The notes beneath the pieces are model-generated. The model was given only the letters and a program-made list of their open reading frames with translations, ran no database searches and was not told where the DNA came from. A program made the translations under genes and the position numbers. A DNA stretch of 11,640 nt from DASVWH01 sp036389715 (lineage in GTDB: Bacteria; Acidobacteriota; Blastocatellia; Pyrinomonadales; Pyrinomonadaceae). Location: assembly GCA_036389715.1 (NCBI GenBank), contig DASVWH010000194.1:1-11640 (forward strand). The letters run 5' to 3'. Below, piece after piece: positions 1 to 6,832 of the stretch (position 1 is its first letter; the number at the start of each line of letters is the position of its first letter).

Positions 1-786
1 CGCGGCGTCAAGAGCGGCACGCTGGCCAATGCCCTCGCCTATCACCTCAACCGCCCGCAGCTGGAGGAGAGTCCCGCCACCCGGCCCTGGAATCAATCAC
101 AGTCTGAGCATCAACCGGAGGGCGAGCAACGAACGCCCGACGAGCAAGCGGTGCGCGACGAGCAAGTAGTGCGGGACGGGCGGGTAGTACGAGACGAGCA
201 GGCAGTGCGCGACGAGCAAGCGGCGCAGGGTTCGCCGTTCCTGACAGTCATTCGGCCGGGACTCGTTCACCGGCTCGACCGCGCCACGTCCGGCCTGATG
301 GTCGTCGCCAAGCGCCAGCGCGCCCTCAGCATTCTCTCGCAGCACTTCCATCGCAGGCTGGTCGAGAAGCGATACCTGGCGCTGGTGCACGGCAGCCCGG
401 CCGCCGATGAAGCCGTCGTCAATGCGCCCATCGGGCGCGACCCGGAGGCTTCTCCGAAGTGGGGCGTCAGGCCCGACGGCAAGACGGCCGAGACCCGCCT
501 GCGCGTCGTCGAGAGAAGAGGCGGCCTGACGCTGCTTGAGCTGGAGCCCGTCACGGGCCGGACCAACCAGTTGCGCATACACTGTGCTTACCTGGGCCAC
601 GCCATCGTCGGCGACGACCTGCACGGGACGGATGCGCCGGGGCGCTTGTGCCTGCATGCCGCGCGGCTCGCCTTTCGCCATCCGGCGGGCGGCCGGAGGA
701 TGGAGTTCAGCTCGCCCCTGCCCGCAGAGATGGCCGCGCTCTTCAATGCCGCAGGCGGCCCGGCCCCAGGGAGCGAAGACCGATGA
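1..786 (+). CDS. RluA-family 23S rRNA/tRNA pseudouridine synthase, 5'-truncated by the window edge
   Basis: Isomerises uridine to pseudouridine in structured RNA in the cytoplasm. The reading frame is open from base 1, so the N-terminus (any S4 domain and the true start) lies outside; 261 residues are visible. The fragment begins with a GTLANAL-YHL segment typical of the family. It then has the catalytic signature HRLDRATSG with the presumed catalytic Asp at visible residue 93 (codon 277-279), and later GRTNQLRIH and a GHAIVGDDLHG segment, all in family order. Between the first two blocks, where relatives usually have a short linker, there are about 50 extra charged residues including five tandem hexapeptides of the type DEQxVR (residues 47-76). 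The stop TGA overlaps the ATG of the next gene, suggesting translational coupling. The subtype (RluA, RluC or RluD) and therefore the target uridine cannot be decided without the N-terminus. The family call is secure. Confidence 0.93.
   Translation, partial: RGVKSGTLANALAYHLNRPQLEESPATRPWNQSQSEHQPEGEQRTPDEQAVRDEQVVRDGRVVRDEQAVRDEQAAQGSPFLTVIRPGLVHRLDRATSGLMVVAKRQRALSILSQHFHRRLVEKRYLALVHGSPAADEAVVNAPIGRDPEASPKWGVRPDGKTAETRLRVVERRGGLTLLELEPVTGRTNQLRIHCAYLGHAIVGDDLHGTDAPGRLCLHAARLAFRHPAGGRRMEFSSPLPAEMAALFNAAGGPAPGSEDR
139..228 (+). repeat. 18-bp tandem repeat, five units, in frame inside the pseudouridine synthase
   Basis: Five consecutive 18-bp units start at 139, 157, 175, 193 and 211. Units 1, 4 and 5 resemble GACGAGCAAGCGGTGCGC most closely, and unit 3 is the most diverged. 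Because 18 is a multiple of three, each unit encodes a hexapeptide: DEQAVR, DEQVVR, DGRVVR, DEQAVR, DEQAAQ. A weak sixth unit (11 of 18 matches) may precede it at 121-138. The repeat sits in the linker before the catalytic HRLD motif. Confidence 0.9.
768..773 (+). promoter_or_regulatory. Ribosome binding site for the small gene at 783
   Basis: AGGGAG lies 9 bases before the ATG at 783, inside the end of the upstream gene. It supports the overlapping ATGA start rather than an earlier start in the same frame. Confidence 0.7.
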
Positions 787-1145
787 ATAAGCGGAGGCTC
801 TACGTCCTGGCGATGTACGCCATGAGGCTCGACCCGGAGCGCGTCGATTTCACGCCGCAGGCGGACGGCACGGTCAAATGGGAGCTGAAAGACTCGCTCG
901 AAGAGCAGGCCGGAATCTTCCCGGCCGTCTCGCTCTGGGCCGTCGGCGCGGTCGCCGATTCCGAAGAGCAGGCCAGGGAGATGGGCATGCAGCGTCTCCT
1001 GGACGAACGCCCCTGGCAGGAAGGCTGGGTCAATCATCACGTGACGGTCAATGCCGTCCCGCGGGATATTCTGCTCAAAGCCGTCGAATGGGCCGGGCCG
1101 GACGAGCCGGGCGGCGACGAAGGCTTGCCGGAGTTGATTATGTAG
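783..1145 (+). CDS. Small conserved-looking hypothetical protein, 120 aa
   Basis: I do not recognise this family. The ATG is embedded in the ATGA overlap with the upstream stop and is preceded by AGGGAG at 768-773, so it is probably translated together with the pseudouridine synthase gene. Codon third positions are strongly G/C, like the neighbouring genes, which supports real coding. The protein is soluble, with no signal peptide or membrane segment and no cysteine. It opens with a beta-like stretch (RLYVLAMYAMRL), has an acidic middle (KDSLEEQAG) and a tryptophan-containing patch around residues 78-84, and ends in an acidic glycine/proline-rich tail. It could be an accessory cytoplasmic protein, but nothing in the sequence assigns a reaction. 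The 71-bp gap to the decarboxylase leaves open whether all three genes share one transcript. Confidence 0.8.
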   Translation: MNKRRLYVLAMYAMRLDPERVDFTPQADGTVKWELKDSLEEQAGIFPAVSLWAVGAVADSEEQAREMGMQRLLDERPWQEGWVNHHVTVNAVPRDILLKAVEWAGPDEPGGDEGLPELIM

Positions 1146-1201
1146 CGGCGGTGCGGACCGAAAGAGCGCGCGCGCCCGCCAGGGACGAAGAGCCTTCAAC
1201 C

Positions 1202-1207
1202 AGGGAG
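1202..1207 (+). promoter_or_regulatory. Ribosome binding site that decides the decarboxylase start
   Basis: AGGGAG ends 9 bases before the ATG at 1217. The same frame is open much further upstream (to 878), but an earlier start would run through the whole small gene at 783-1145 and has no comparable site. Confidence 0.75.
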
Positions 1208-1216
1208 AAACTGTTC

Positions 1217-2683
1217 ATGAGCAAGGAGATGCAAGCGGGCCCCGCGTCCGCTTTGATACTGGAGGAGAGCGTTCGTCGTCGGCTCTGGCGGCGCACGATG
1301 AGCTTGGTCGAGGAGTACGTCGAGGGGGTCGAGACGGCGCGCGTCGCCCCGCTGCTTGAGCTTGAGAAGCTGCAAGCGCTGCTCGCGCCCTTCGACTTCG
1401 AGCAGCCGCGCGAGCCCCTGGAGATGCTCGACGAGATTGCACAGGGACTCTGGCGCTACCAGGTTCACACGCCCCATCCGAGATATTTCGGTCTCTTCAA
1501 TCCAGCTCCGACGGCGATGGGGATAGCGGCCGATACGCTCGTCGCCGCCTTCAACCCGCAGCTCGCAGCCTGGAGCCATAGCCCCCTGGCCGCCGAAATC
1601 GAACAGCACCTCGTCCGCGCCTTCGGCTCAAAGTTCGGGTACGACCCGGAGCAGACGGACGGGACCTTCGCCTCGGGCGGCGCGGAGGCAAACCATACGG
1701 CCATGCTGACGGCGCTGGTCCATTCCTTCCCGGACTTCGCGCGCCGGGGCGTGCGCGGCCTGGACGCTCAGCCGGTCGTCTATGTCTCCGGCCAGAGCCA
1801 TCACTCGTTCATCAAGGCGGCGAGGTTCTGCGGCCTCGGGACGGACGCCGTGCGCGAGATTCCGGTTGACGATGACCTGCGAATGAACGTGGGGGCGCTC
1901 GCCTCTCAAATCGCAGGGGACCGGAGCGAGGGGTTCGCTCCCCTGATGATCGTGGCGACGGCGGGCACGACCAGCGCCGGGATTGTAGACCCCATCGGCG
2001 AGCTTGCCGGGCTTGCCGCCGTCGAGGGACTCTGGCTTCACGTGGACGCGGCCTGGGGAGGCGCTGCGGCAATCCTGCCGGAACTGCGCCCGCTCCTCGC
2101 AGGCGTCGAGCGGGCCGATTCGATCACCTTCGATGCTCACAAGTGGCTCTCCGTTCCGATGGCCGCGGGCATCTACCTGACGCGCCACCCGGAGATTCTG
2201 GCACGGACCTGCGGCTACGCGGCCGACTACATGCCGCGCGACGCGGCCGGGCTGGATGTCACGGACCCTTACTCGCACTCGCTGCAATGGTCGCGCCGCT
2301 TCACCGGGCTCAAGGTTTTCCTCTCGCTCGCCGTCGCCGGTTGGGAGGGCTACGAGACGGCCATCAGGCATCAGGTGGCGATGGGCGAGCTGCTGCGCGG
2401 CGAGCTTGCGTCGTCAGGGTGGGAGACGGTCAACGAGACGCGGCTGCCCGTCGTCTGTTTCGTTGACGCAGGCAGTAGCGAAGGGCGCTCCGCCCGGTAC
2501 CTCGAAGAGGTCGCGCGCGAAGTCGTTATCTCGGGCCGGGCCTGGATTTCCACCGCCCGCCTCGGCCCGGAGCGCACGGCGCTGCGAGCCTGCATCACCA
2601 ACTACCGGACGCAGGCCGCAGACGTTCAGGCGCTCGTCCGGGCGCTGAACGAAGCGCGTCAAAAGCTCAATCAGTCGAGTTGA
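1217..2683 (+). CDS. Pyridoxal-phosphate-dependent group II amino-acid decarboxylase
   Basis: A cytoplasmic PLP enzyme of the aromatic/glutamate/diaminobutyrate decarboxylase superfamily (Pfam PF00282) that would release CO2 from an L-amino acid to give an amine. At 488 residues it has the usual length. Visible hallmarks in order are an HPRYFGLFNP substrate-region segment, the TFASGGAEANHTAM phosphate-binding loop, SHHSFIKAARFCGLG with the ring-stacking His at about residue 196, HVDAAWGG with the Asp that contacts the pyridine nitrogen at residue 277, and TFDAHKW with the Schiff-base Lys at residue 309. The C-terminal small domain appears complete. The start is the ATG at 1217 with AGGGAG 9 bases upstream. 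Substrate cannot be read from the sequence: tyrosine, tryptophan, glutamate, aspartate or 2,4-diaminobutyrate all remain possible, and some relatives act as aldehyde synthases. The stop is 29 bp from the convergent lpxB stop. The family call is firm, the substrate open. Confidence 0.92.
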   Translation: MSKEMQAGPASALILEESVRRRLWRRTMSLVEEYVEGVETARVAPLLELEKLQALLAPFDFEQPREPLEMLDEIAQGLWRYQVHTPHPRYFGLFNPAPTAMGIAADTLVAAFNPQLAAWSHSPLAAEIEQHLVRAFGSKFGYDPEQTDGTFASGGAEANHTAMLTALVHSFPDFARRGVRGLDAQPVVYVSGQSHHSFIKAARFCGLGTDAVREIPVDDDLRMNVGALASQIAGDRSEGFAPLMIVATAGTTSAGIVDPIGELAGLAAVEGLWLHVDAAWGGAAAILPELRPLLAGVERADSITFDAHKWLSVPMAAGIYLTRHPEILARTCGYAADYMPRDAAGLDVTDPYSHSLQWSRRFTGLKVFLSLAVAGWEGYETAIRHQVAMGELLRGELASSGWETVNETRLPVVCFVDAGSSEGRSARYLEEVAREVVISGRAWISTARLGPERTALRACITNYRTQAADVQALVRALNEARQKLNQSS

Positions 2684-2712
2684 GATTCAATCAGTTGATG
2701 GGATTCGGTAAG

Positions 2713-3921
2713 TTAAGCTGAGCCATTGCCGGGCCGCTTCCAGCCGCCGACGGCGCGCAGGACGGACCGGGCCGCGCGCCTCGATGCGCCGCCCTCACCG
2801 AGCCGTCCGGCGGCCGCTTTGAGGCGAGCCCGCGCCAGCTCGTTCTGCTCCGTGTCCAGCAGCTCGAAGAGTTCCTCGGCGAGCCGCTTTCCGGTCAGCT
2901 CGCGCTGCATCAACTCCGGGACGAGTCGTTCTCCGGCAATCAGGTTAATGAGGCCGAAGTGCTCTGCGCTGATGAGGCGGCCGAGCGTGTGCCAGTTGAA
3001 GGCCGACTCCTTGTAGACGATGACGAACGGCGTGTCTATCAATGCGGCTTCGAGCGTCGCCGTTCCGCTGGCGACCGCCGCCGCATCCGCCGCCGCCAGC
3101 GCCTCGACTGTTTCCTGCTGCGTGATGTGCAGGCTGGCGGCGAGCCGCGAACCTTCCTGGCTCGCAGCTTTAATCAGCGCCTCGGCCTCCGCGCGCGACC
3201 TGTTGGCGGCAAGCGCGATGACGAACTGCGCCTCCGGGCGCTCGTCCGAGACGATTGCGGCGGCCGCGAGCATCGGCGGCAGGATGCGCTCCAGCTCTTT
3301 CCGGCGGCTGCCCGGCAGCAGCGCGATGAGCGGGCGCGCGGGGTCCAGGTGGTTGCGGCGGCAAAACTCCGCGCGCCCGTAGCGCGGGTTAATCTCGCCG
3401 ACGAGCGGGTGGCCGACGAACTCTACGTGCGCCACGCCGTGTTCGTTGTACCAACGCTGCTCGAAGGGAAGGATGGTGAGGAGCAGGTCCACGTCGCGGC
3501 GGATGCTGCGCACGCGGTAGGCGCGCCAGGCCCAGAGCTGCGGGCTGATGTAGTAGATGACGCGCAATCCGCGGCGATGCAGGGCGCGCGCCAGCCGCAT
3601 GTTGAAGTCCGGCCAGTCAACGAGGATGACGGCGTCCGGCCGCCGCTCGATGGCCGCCCGTTTGAGCGCCCGGAACGCGCGCCAGAAGCGTGGCAGGACG
3701 CGCGCCACTTCCAGCACTCCCATGATCGCCAGGTCGTCCGAGTTGACGACCGTTTCGACGCCCGCCTCGCGCATCAGCGCGCCCGTCGCCCCGAAAAACT
3801 CGACGCTCTCGCCCGGCGCTTCCGCGCGCAGTGCGCGCACCAGCGCCGCCGCGTGAGCATCGCCCGAAGGCTCGCCCGCCACGACCATCAAGCGCAGATT
3901 TGCGGCCTCTTCTCCTGCCAT
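2713..3921 (-). CDS. lpxB: Lipid-A-disaccharide synthase LpxB
   Basis: A GT-B glycosyltransferase (family GT19) that joins lipid X and UDP-2,3-diacylglucosamine into the lipid A disaccharide at the inner face of the inner membrane. The 402 residues are full length for the family. Hallmarks are AGEPSGD at residues 15-21, a VDWPDFNMR segment, SPQLWAWR, the LLPGSRRKE motif around residue 203, and SGTATLEAAL from residue 285 in the nucleotide-sugar binding half. The start chosen is the ATG at 3921-3919, which keeps the first beta strand (LRLMVVAGE); Met12 would cut into it. No Shine-Dalgarno precedes this start; the bases before it are pyrimidine- and C-rich. A promoter-like pair lies so close that the transcript may be leaderless. 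The gene is divergent from lptD, whose product completes LPS export. Identification is secure. Confidence 0.96.
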   Translation of the reverse strand: MAGEEAANLRLMVVAGEPSGDAHAAALVRALRAEAPGESVEFFGATGALMREAGVETVVNSDDLAIMGVLEVARVLPRFWRAFRALKRAAIERRPDAVILVDWPDFNMRLARALHRRGLRVIYYISPQLWAWRAYRVRSIRRDVDLLLTILPFEQRWYNEHGVAHVEFVGHPLVGEINPRYGRAEFCRRNHLDPARPLIALLPGSRRKELERILPPMLAAAAIVSDERPEAQFVIALAANRSRAEAEALIKAASQEGSRLAASLHITQQETVEALAAADAAAVASGTATLEAALIDTPFVIVYKESAFNWHTLGRLISAEHFGLINLIAGERLVPELMQRELTGKRLAEELFELLDTEQNELARARLKAAAGRLGEGGASRRAARSVLRAVGGWKRPGNGSA

Positions 3922-4184
3922 CCGGGGGAAACAATAGCATAGGAAAGGTAAGTCTCAAGGTCGCGGCCGCGAGCCGCGAGCCGAAAGAAAACCGTGCGGC
4001 CCGGAGTCTGACCAGGGGCGGCGGACCCTGCGCTGCGGACTGAAGATTGATGACTTCTGCTTTTGCGCTCTCCCGTGTTAGCATCGGCTCGATCTTATTG
4101 CAGTCGGCGCACCCTCGGCTTCAGACTCTGGCTAAGGAGAGACGTGCGCAGGGCTTTGGCCTCTGGAGGTCTTCGGTTTTTTCT
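3922..4184. other. Divergent intergenic region between lpxB and lptD
   Basis: 263 bp between the lpxB ATG and the favoured lptD start. It contains the lpxB promoter candidate near 3931-3958 and a GC-rich middle. Closer to lptD it holds AAGGAG at 4134-4139 followed by GTG at 4144, and GGAGG at 4165-4169. The lptD frame is open back to 4047 but its third positions are T-rich here, unlike the body of the gene, so this part is probably untranslated leader. I could not pick a convincing promoter for lptD. Confidence 0.55.
3931..3958 (-). promoter_or_regulatory. Candidate promoter of lpxB
   Basis: On the minus strand TTGAGA (3958-3953) and TATTGT (3936-3931) are separated by 16 bases, with 5 of 6 and 4 of 6 matches to the sigma-70 consensus. 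The -10-like hexamer ends 9 bases before the lpxB ATG, which would place transcription initiation at or next to the start codon. This is pattern matching only. Confidence 0.4.
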
Positions 4185-6725
4185 TTGCGCGCTGCTTCTT
4201 CCCCGATCAACTTTTACGCCCGACTCTCGCTCGTTTTCGTTGCGTTGGTCTGCCTGGCGCTGCCCGCCGGGGCGCAGCAGACCAATCCGGTTGACCGCCA
4301 GGTAACCAATCCCATCACGGACACGCCCAACGTCAATCCTTTGACACAGGACCAACCCGTGCGTCCGGCCCAGCCCGCGCGCCAGCAGAGCGGCACGACC
4401 GCCGCCGCCGCGCAGCAGCAAGGGACGGAAGATCTGGAAGTGACCGCCGGGAAACAGAGCGTTTCAGGCCCGAAGGAAGCGCTCGTCTTCGTCTACGAGG
4501 GCAACGTTGACGCGCGCATCGGGACGTTTCGCCTCCAGGCAGACAAGGTGACGGTCAACGAGGCGACCAATCGTGTCATCGCAGAGGGCAACGTCGTCTT
4601 CGACCAGGGCGACCAGCAGCGCATCACCGGCACGCGCGCCGAGTGGAACTACCGCACCAAGACGGGCTTCTTTCTCAACTCGACGGGCTTCACCAACCAG
4701 ACGCAGGACGGGACGGTCATCTACTACACGGCCGACAGCGTCGAGAAGGTGAGCCTCGACACCATCGTCGCCGTCAACGCCGTCATCACCGCCTGCGAAG
4801 AGGACGTGCCAAAATGGAGCTTTCGCACGAGCCGCGCCGAGATCAAGATCGGCGACCGCGTGCGCGTCCATACGCCCTCCTTCCGCGTCAAGGGCGTCCC
4901 CGTTCTCTATCTGCCGTATGCTTCGGTTTCGCTCAAGCGGCGCGACCGCGCTTCCGGCTTCCTGACGCCGACGTTTAGCGGCTCCGGCAACAAGGGCTTT
5001 CGCATCTCCAACGCTTACTACCAGACGCTCGGGCGCTCGGCCGATGCGACGCTGCGTTCGGACATCTACACGGGGCGCGGCCTCGGCTTCGGGATGGACG
5101 TGCGGACGCGCGCTAACTCGCGCTCCTTCTTCAACCTGGGCTTTTTCACCGTCAAGGACCGCATCTTCGGCAAGAAGGCCAGCCCGGAAAACCCCGACCA
5201 GGGAGGGTCCAGCTTTTACGCCAACGGCGTGCATTATTTCCCGAACGGCTTTCTCGCCGCGGCCGATGTCAACGTCACGTCGAACCTGGCGTTCCGGCAG
5301 GTCTTCTCCGATACGATTCAGCAGACCATCTCGCCGCTCGAACGCTCGCAGGTCTTCGTCAACAAGAACTTCGGCGATTACAGCTTCAACTTCCTGGCCC
5401 GCTCGCAGGTCACTTCGATCCCTGACGCGCGCATCCGCATTCGCCAGTTGCCCAGCGTCACGCTGGACAAGCGGCCCTCGGCCCTGCGCTACTTCGAGCG
5501 CCTGCCCGTCTATTTCTCATTTGAAGGCGGCCTCGAAGGCGTCAGCCGCAAGGAGACCGTTGACGACCTGACGCTTTTCCGCACGGAGGTCGGTGAGCCG
5601 ATAGTCTCGCCCTCCATCGTGCAGCGCCTGGACGTACACCCGCGCTTCTCGGTCCCGGTCTCTTTCAGCGGCTGGTCCGTGACGGCGATGGCGGGCCTGC
5701 GCGCGACCTACTACTCGAACTCCATTGATTCGCCGACGCGCCTGATCTTGAGCCGCGACGTGGTGCGCGGCTACGGCGAGTTTGAGCTGGACGTGCGCCC
5801 GCCGGCGCTGGCGCGCAACTTCCGCCACCGCGACAACTCCTTCTTCTTCCGCCACGTCATCGAGCCTTATTTCGTCTATCGCAAGATTTCCGGCATCTCG
5901 AACTTCGAGCGCATCATTCGCTTCGACCAGCAGGATGCCATCGCCGACACCAACGAGATCGAGTACGGCCTGACGAACCGCTTCTTCACGCGCCGCTCGA
6001 CCGAGAACGTCAACTCGACGGCCGCGCGGGCCAACAACTCCCGGAAGATTCCGCTCTCCAGCCAGCCCTACGAGGCGCTGACCGTCACCGTCCGGGGCAA
6101 GTATTTCTTCGACACGACCTTCGGCGGCGCGCTCGTTCCGGGCCAGCGTAACCAGTTCTACCCGATCAATACTTTCTCAGGCTTTTCCTACGGCGGCGTG
6201 CCGCGGCGCTTCTCGCCCATCAACATCGAGGCGCGCTATCGTCCGAGCCGCACTTTCTTTGCGGACCTGCGCACGGACCTGGACGTGCAGCGCGGCGGCC
6301 TGCGCGCGATGTCCGTCACGTTCGGCTATAACCGCCCGTTAATCAAGGCTTTCCAGACCTTCTATTACACGCGGGCGATAGACCTGGCCCCGTCGCTGGC
6401 ACGCTTTGCGGACCTCAGCGGCAGGGAGCCGGGCACGCTGCGCGGCTCGCAGTGGAGCCCCTACCTCTTCGTCGGCAACACGGAGCGCGGGCTCTTCGGC
6501 GGCGTCTCCTTCTTCTTCGACTTTCAGAACCGGCAGGGACGCGGCAATTCTTCCCTCATTAGCTCCGTGATTACGGCCGGTTACAGCTTCGATTGCTGCG
6601 CCGTGACCATCCAGAACTACACCTTCAACGTCGGCCTGAGAAACGAGAACCGCCTCGTCTTCAGCTTCCGCCTGAACGGCATCGGGACGTTCGGAACCGA
6701 ACAGATCGGGCAGAATTTCCGCTAA
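4185..6725 (+). CDS. lptD: LPS-assembly outer-membrane protein LptD (OstA/Imp)
   Basis: The outer-membrane beta-barrel that, with lipoprotein LptE, inserts LPS into the outer leaflet. Counted from the TTG at 4185 it has 846 residues: a signal peptide with hydrophobic core LSLVFVALVCLAL and predicted cleavage after AGA at residue 30, a Pro/Gln/Thr-rich linker (31-81), an LptA/OstA-like domain (about 82-190), the family-typical 'VKGVPVLYLPY' and 'RASGFLTP' segments, then a long barrel region of alternating aromatic beta strands. Mature cysteines are only Cys204 (ITACEED) and the pair Cys804-Cys805 (FDCC), matching positions of the E. coli N-domain Cys and its adjacent C-terminal pair. The start is uncertain: an ATG at 4050 would put some 45 atypical residues before the signal, while TTG 4185 gives a normal signal peptide but has GGAGG 15 bases away, which is far. 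Divergent from lpxB. Identity is firm; the start is not. Confidence 0.93.
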   Translation: MRAASSPINFYARLSLVFVALVCLALPAGAQQTNPVDRQVTNPITDTPNVNPLTQDQPVRPAQPARQQSGTTAAAAQQQGTEDLEVTAGKQSVSGPKEALVFVYEGNVDARIGTFRLQADKVTVNEATNRVIAEGNVVFDQGDQQRITGTRAEWNYRTKTGFFLNSTGFTNQTQDGTVIYYTADSVEKVSLDTIVAVNAVITACEEDVPKWSFRTSRAEIKIGDRVRVHTPSFRVKGVPVLYLPYASVSLKRRDRASGFLTPTFSGSGNKGFRISNAYYQTLGRSADATLRSDIYTGRGLGFGMDVRTRANSRSFFNLGFFTVKDRIFGKKASPENPDQGGSSFYANGVHYFPNGFLAAADVNVTSNLAFRQVFSDTIQQTISPLERSQVFVNKNFGDYSFNFLARSQVTSIPDARIRIRQLPSVTLDKRPSALRYFERLPVYFSFEGGLEGVSRKETVDDLTLFRTEVGEPIVSPSIVQRLDVHPRFSVPVSFSGWSVTAMAGLRATYYSNSIDSPTRLILSRDVVRGYGEFELDVRPPALARNFRHRDNSFFFRHVIEPYFVYRKISGISNFERIIRFDQQDAIADTNEIEYGLTNRFFTRRSTENVNSTAARANNSRKIPLSSQPYEALTVTVRGKYFFDTTFGGALVPGQRNQFYPINTFSGFSYGGVPRRFSPINIEARYRPSRTFFADLRTDLDVQRGGLRAMSVTFGYNRPLIKAFQTFYYTRAIDLAPSLARFADLSGREPGTLRGSQWSPYLFVGNTERGLFGGVSFFFDFQNRQGRGNSSLISSVITAGYSFDCCAVTIQNYTFNVGLRNENRLVFSFRLNGIGTFGTEQIGQNFR

Positions 6726-6740
6726 CCGCGCCCGCCCGCG

Positions 6741-6776
6741 AAGTATTTAAAACCCCTAAAGTATTTCAGACCCCTT
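6741..6776 (+). repeat. 18-bp tandem near-duplication after lptD
   Basis: AAGTATTTAAAACCCCTA (6741-6758) is followed directly by AAGTATTTCAGACCCCTT (6759-6776); 15 of 18 positions are identical. It starts 15 bp after the lptD stop. Confidence 0.85.
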
Positions 6777-6790
6777 TGGAGCCTCGCTCG

Positions 6791-6832
6791 ATTCGCCCCG
6801 GCGCATTTCTCAATTCGCCGCAGTGCATTCCT
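6791..6832 (+). repeat. 22-bp-period near-duplication
   Basis: ATTCGCCCCGGCGCATTTCT (6791-6810) recurs as ATTCGCCGCAGTGCATTCCT (6813-6832) with 16 of 20 positions identical and two bases between copies. It lies just downstream of the 18-bp pair but has a different sequence. Confidence 0.8.

Noticed and set aside
878..1216. Upstream extension of the decarboxylase frame to 878
   Set aside because: It would read through the complete small gene at 783-1145 in another frame, encodes an Arg/Gly-rich shadow sequence, and has no ribosome site; ATG 1217 does.
1628..2371. Minus-strand open frame of 247 codons opposite the decarboxylase
   Set aside because: Mirror of a confidently coding region in a GC-rich genome; no motif or start signal.
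2666..2684. CTCAA...TTGAG inverted repeat at the decarboxylase stop as a terminator
   Set aside because: Only 5 A/T-rich pairs with an ill-matched interior and no T tract on either strand.
2959..3942. Long plus-strand open frame (327 codons) opposite lpxB
   Set aside because: The minus strand encodes an unmistakable LpxB with all motifs; the plus-strand product is an Arg/Asp/Val-rich shadow caused by G/C third positions.
4063..4305. Short plus-strand frame with a hydrophobic N-terminus (after GTG 4144) overlapping the lptD signal peptide
   Set aside because: It ends after 80 codons without a cleavage site or a domain; kept only as evidence for the possible start conflict at lptD, not as a gene.
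4464..5234. Minus-strand open frame of 256 codons opposite lptD
   Set aside because: Mirror of the LptD N-domain and early barrel; low-complexity shadow composition.
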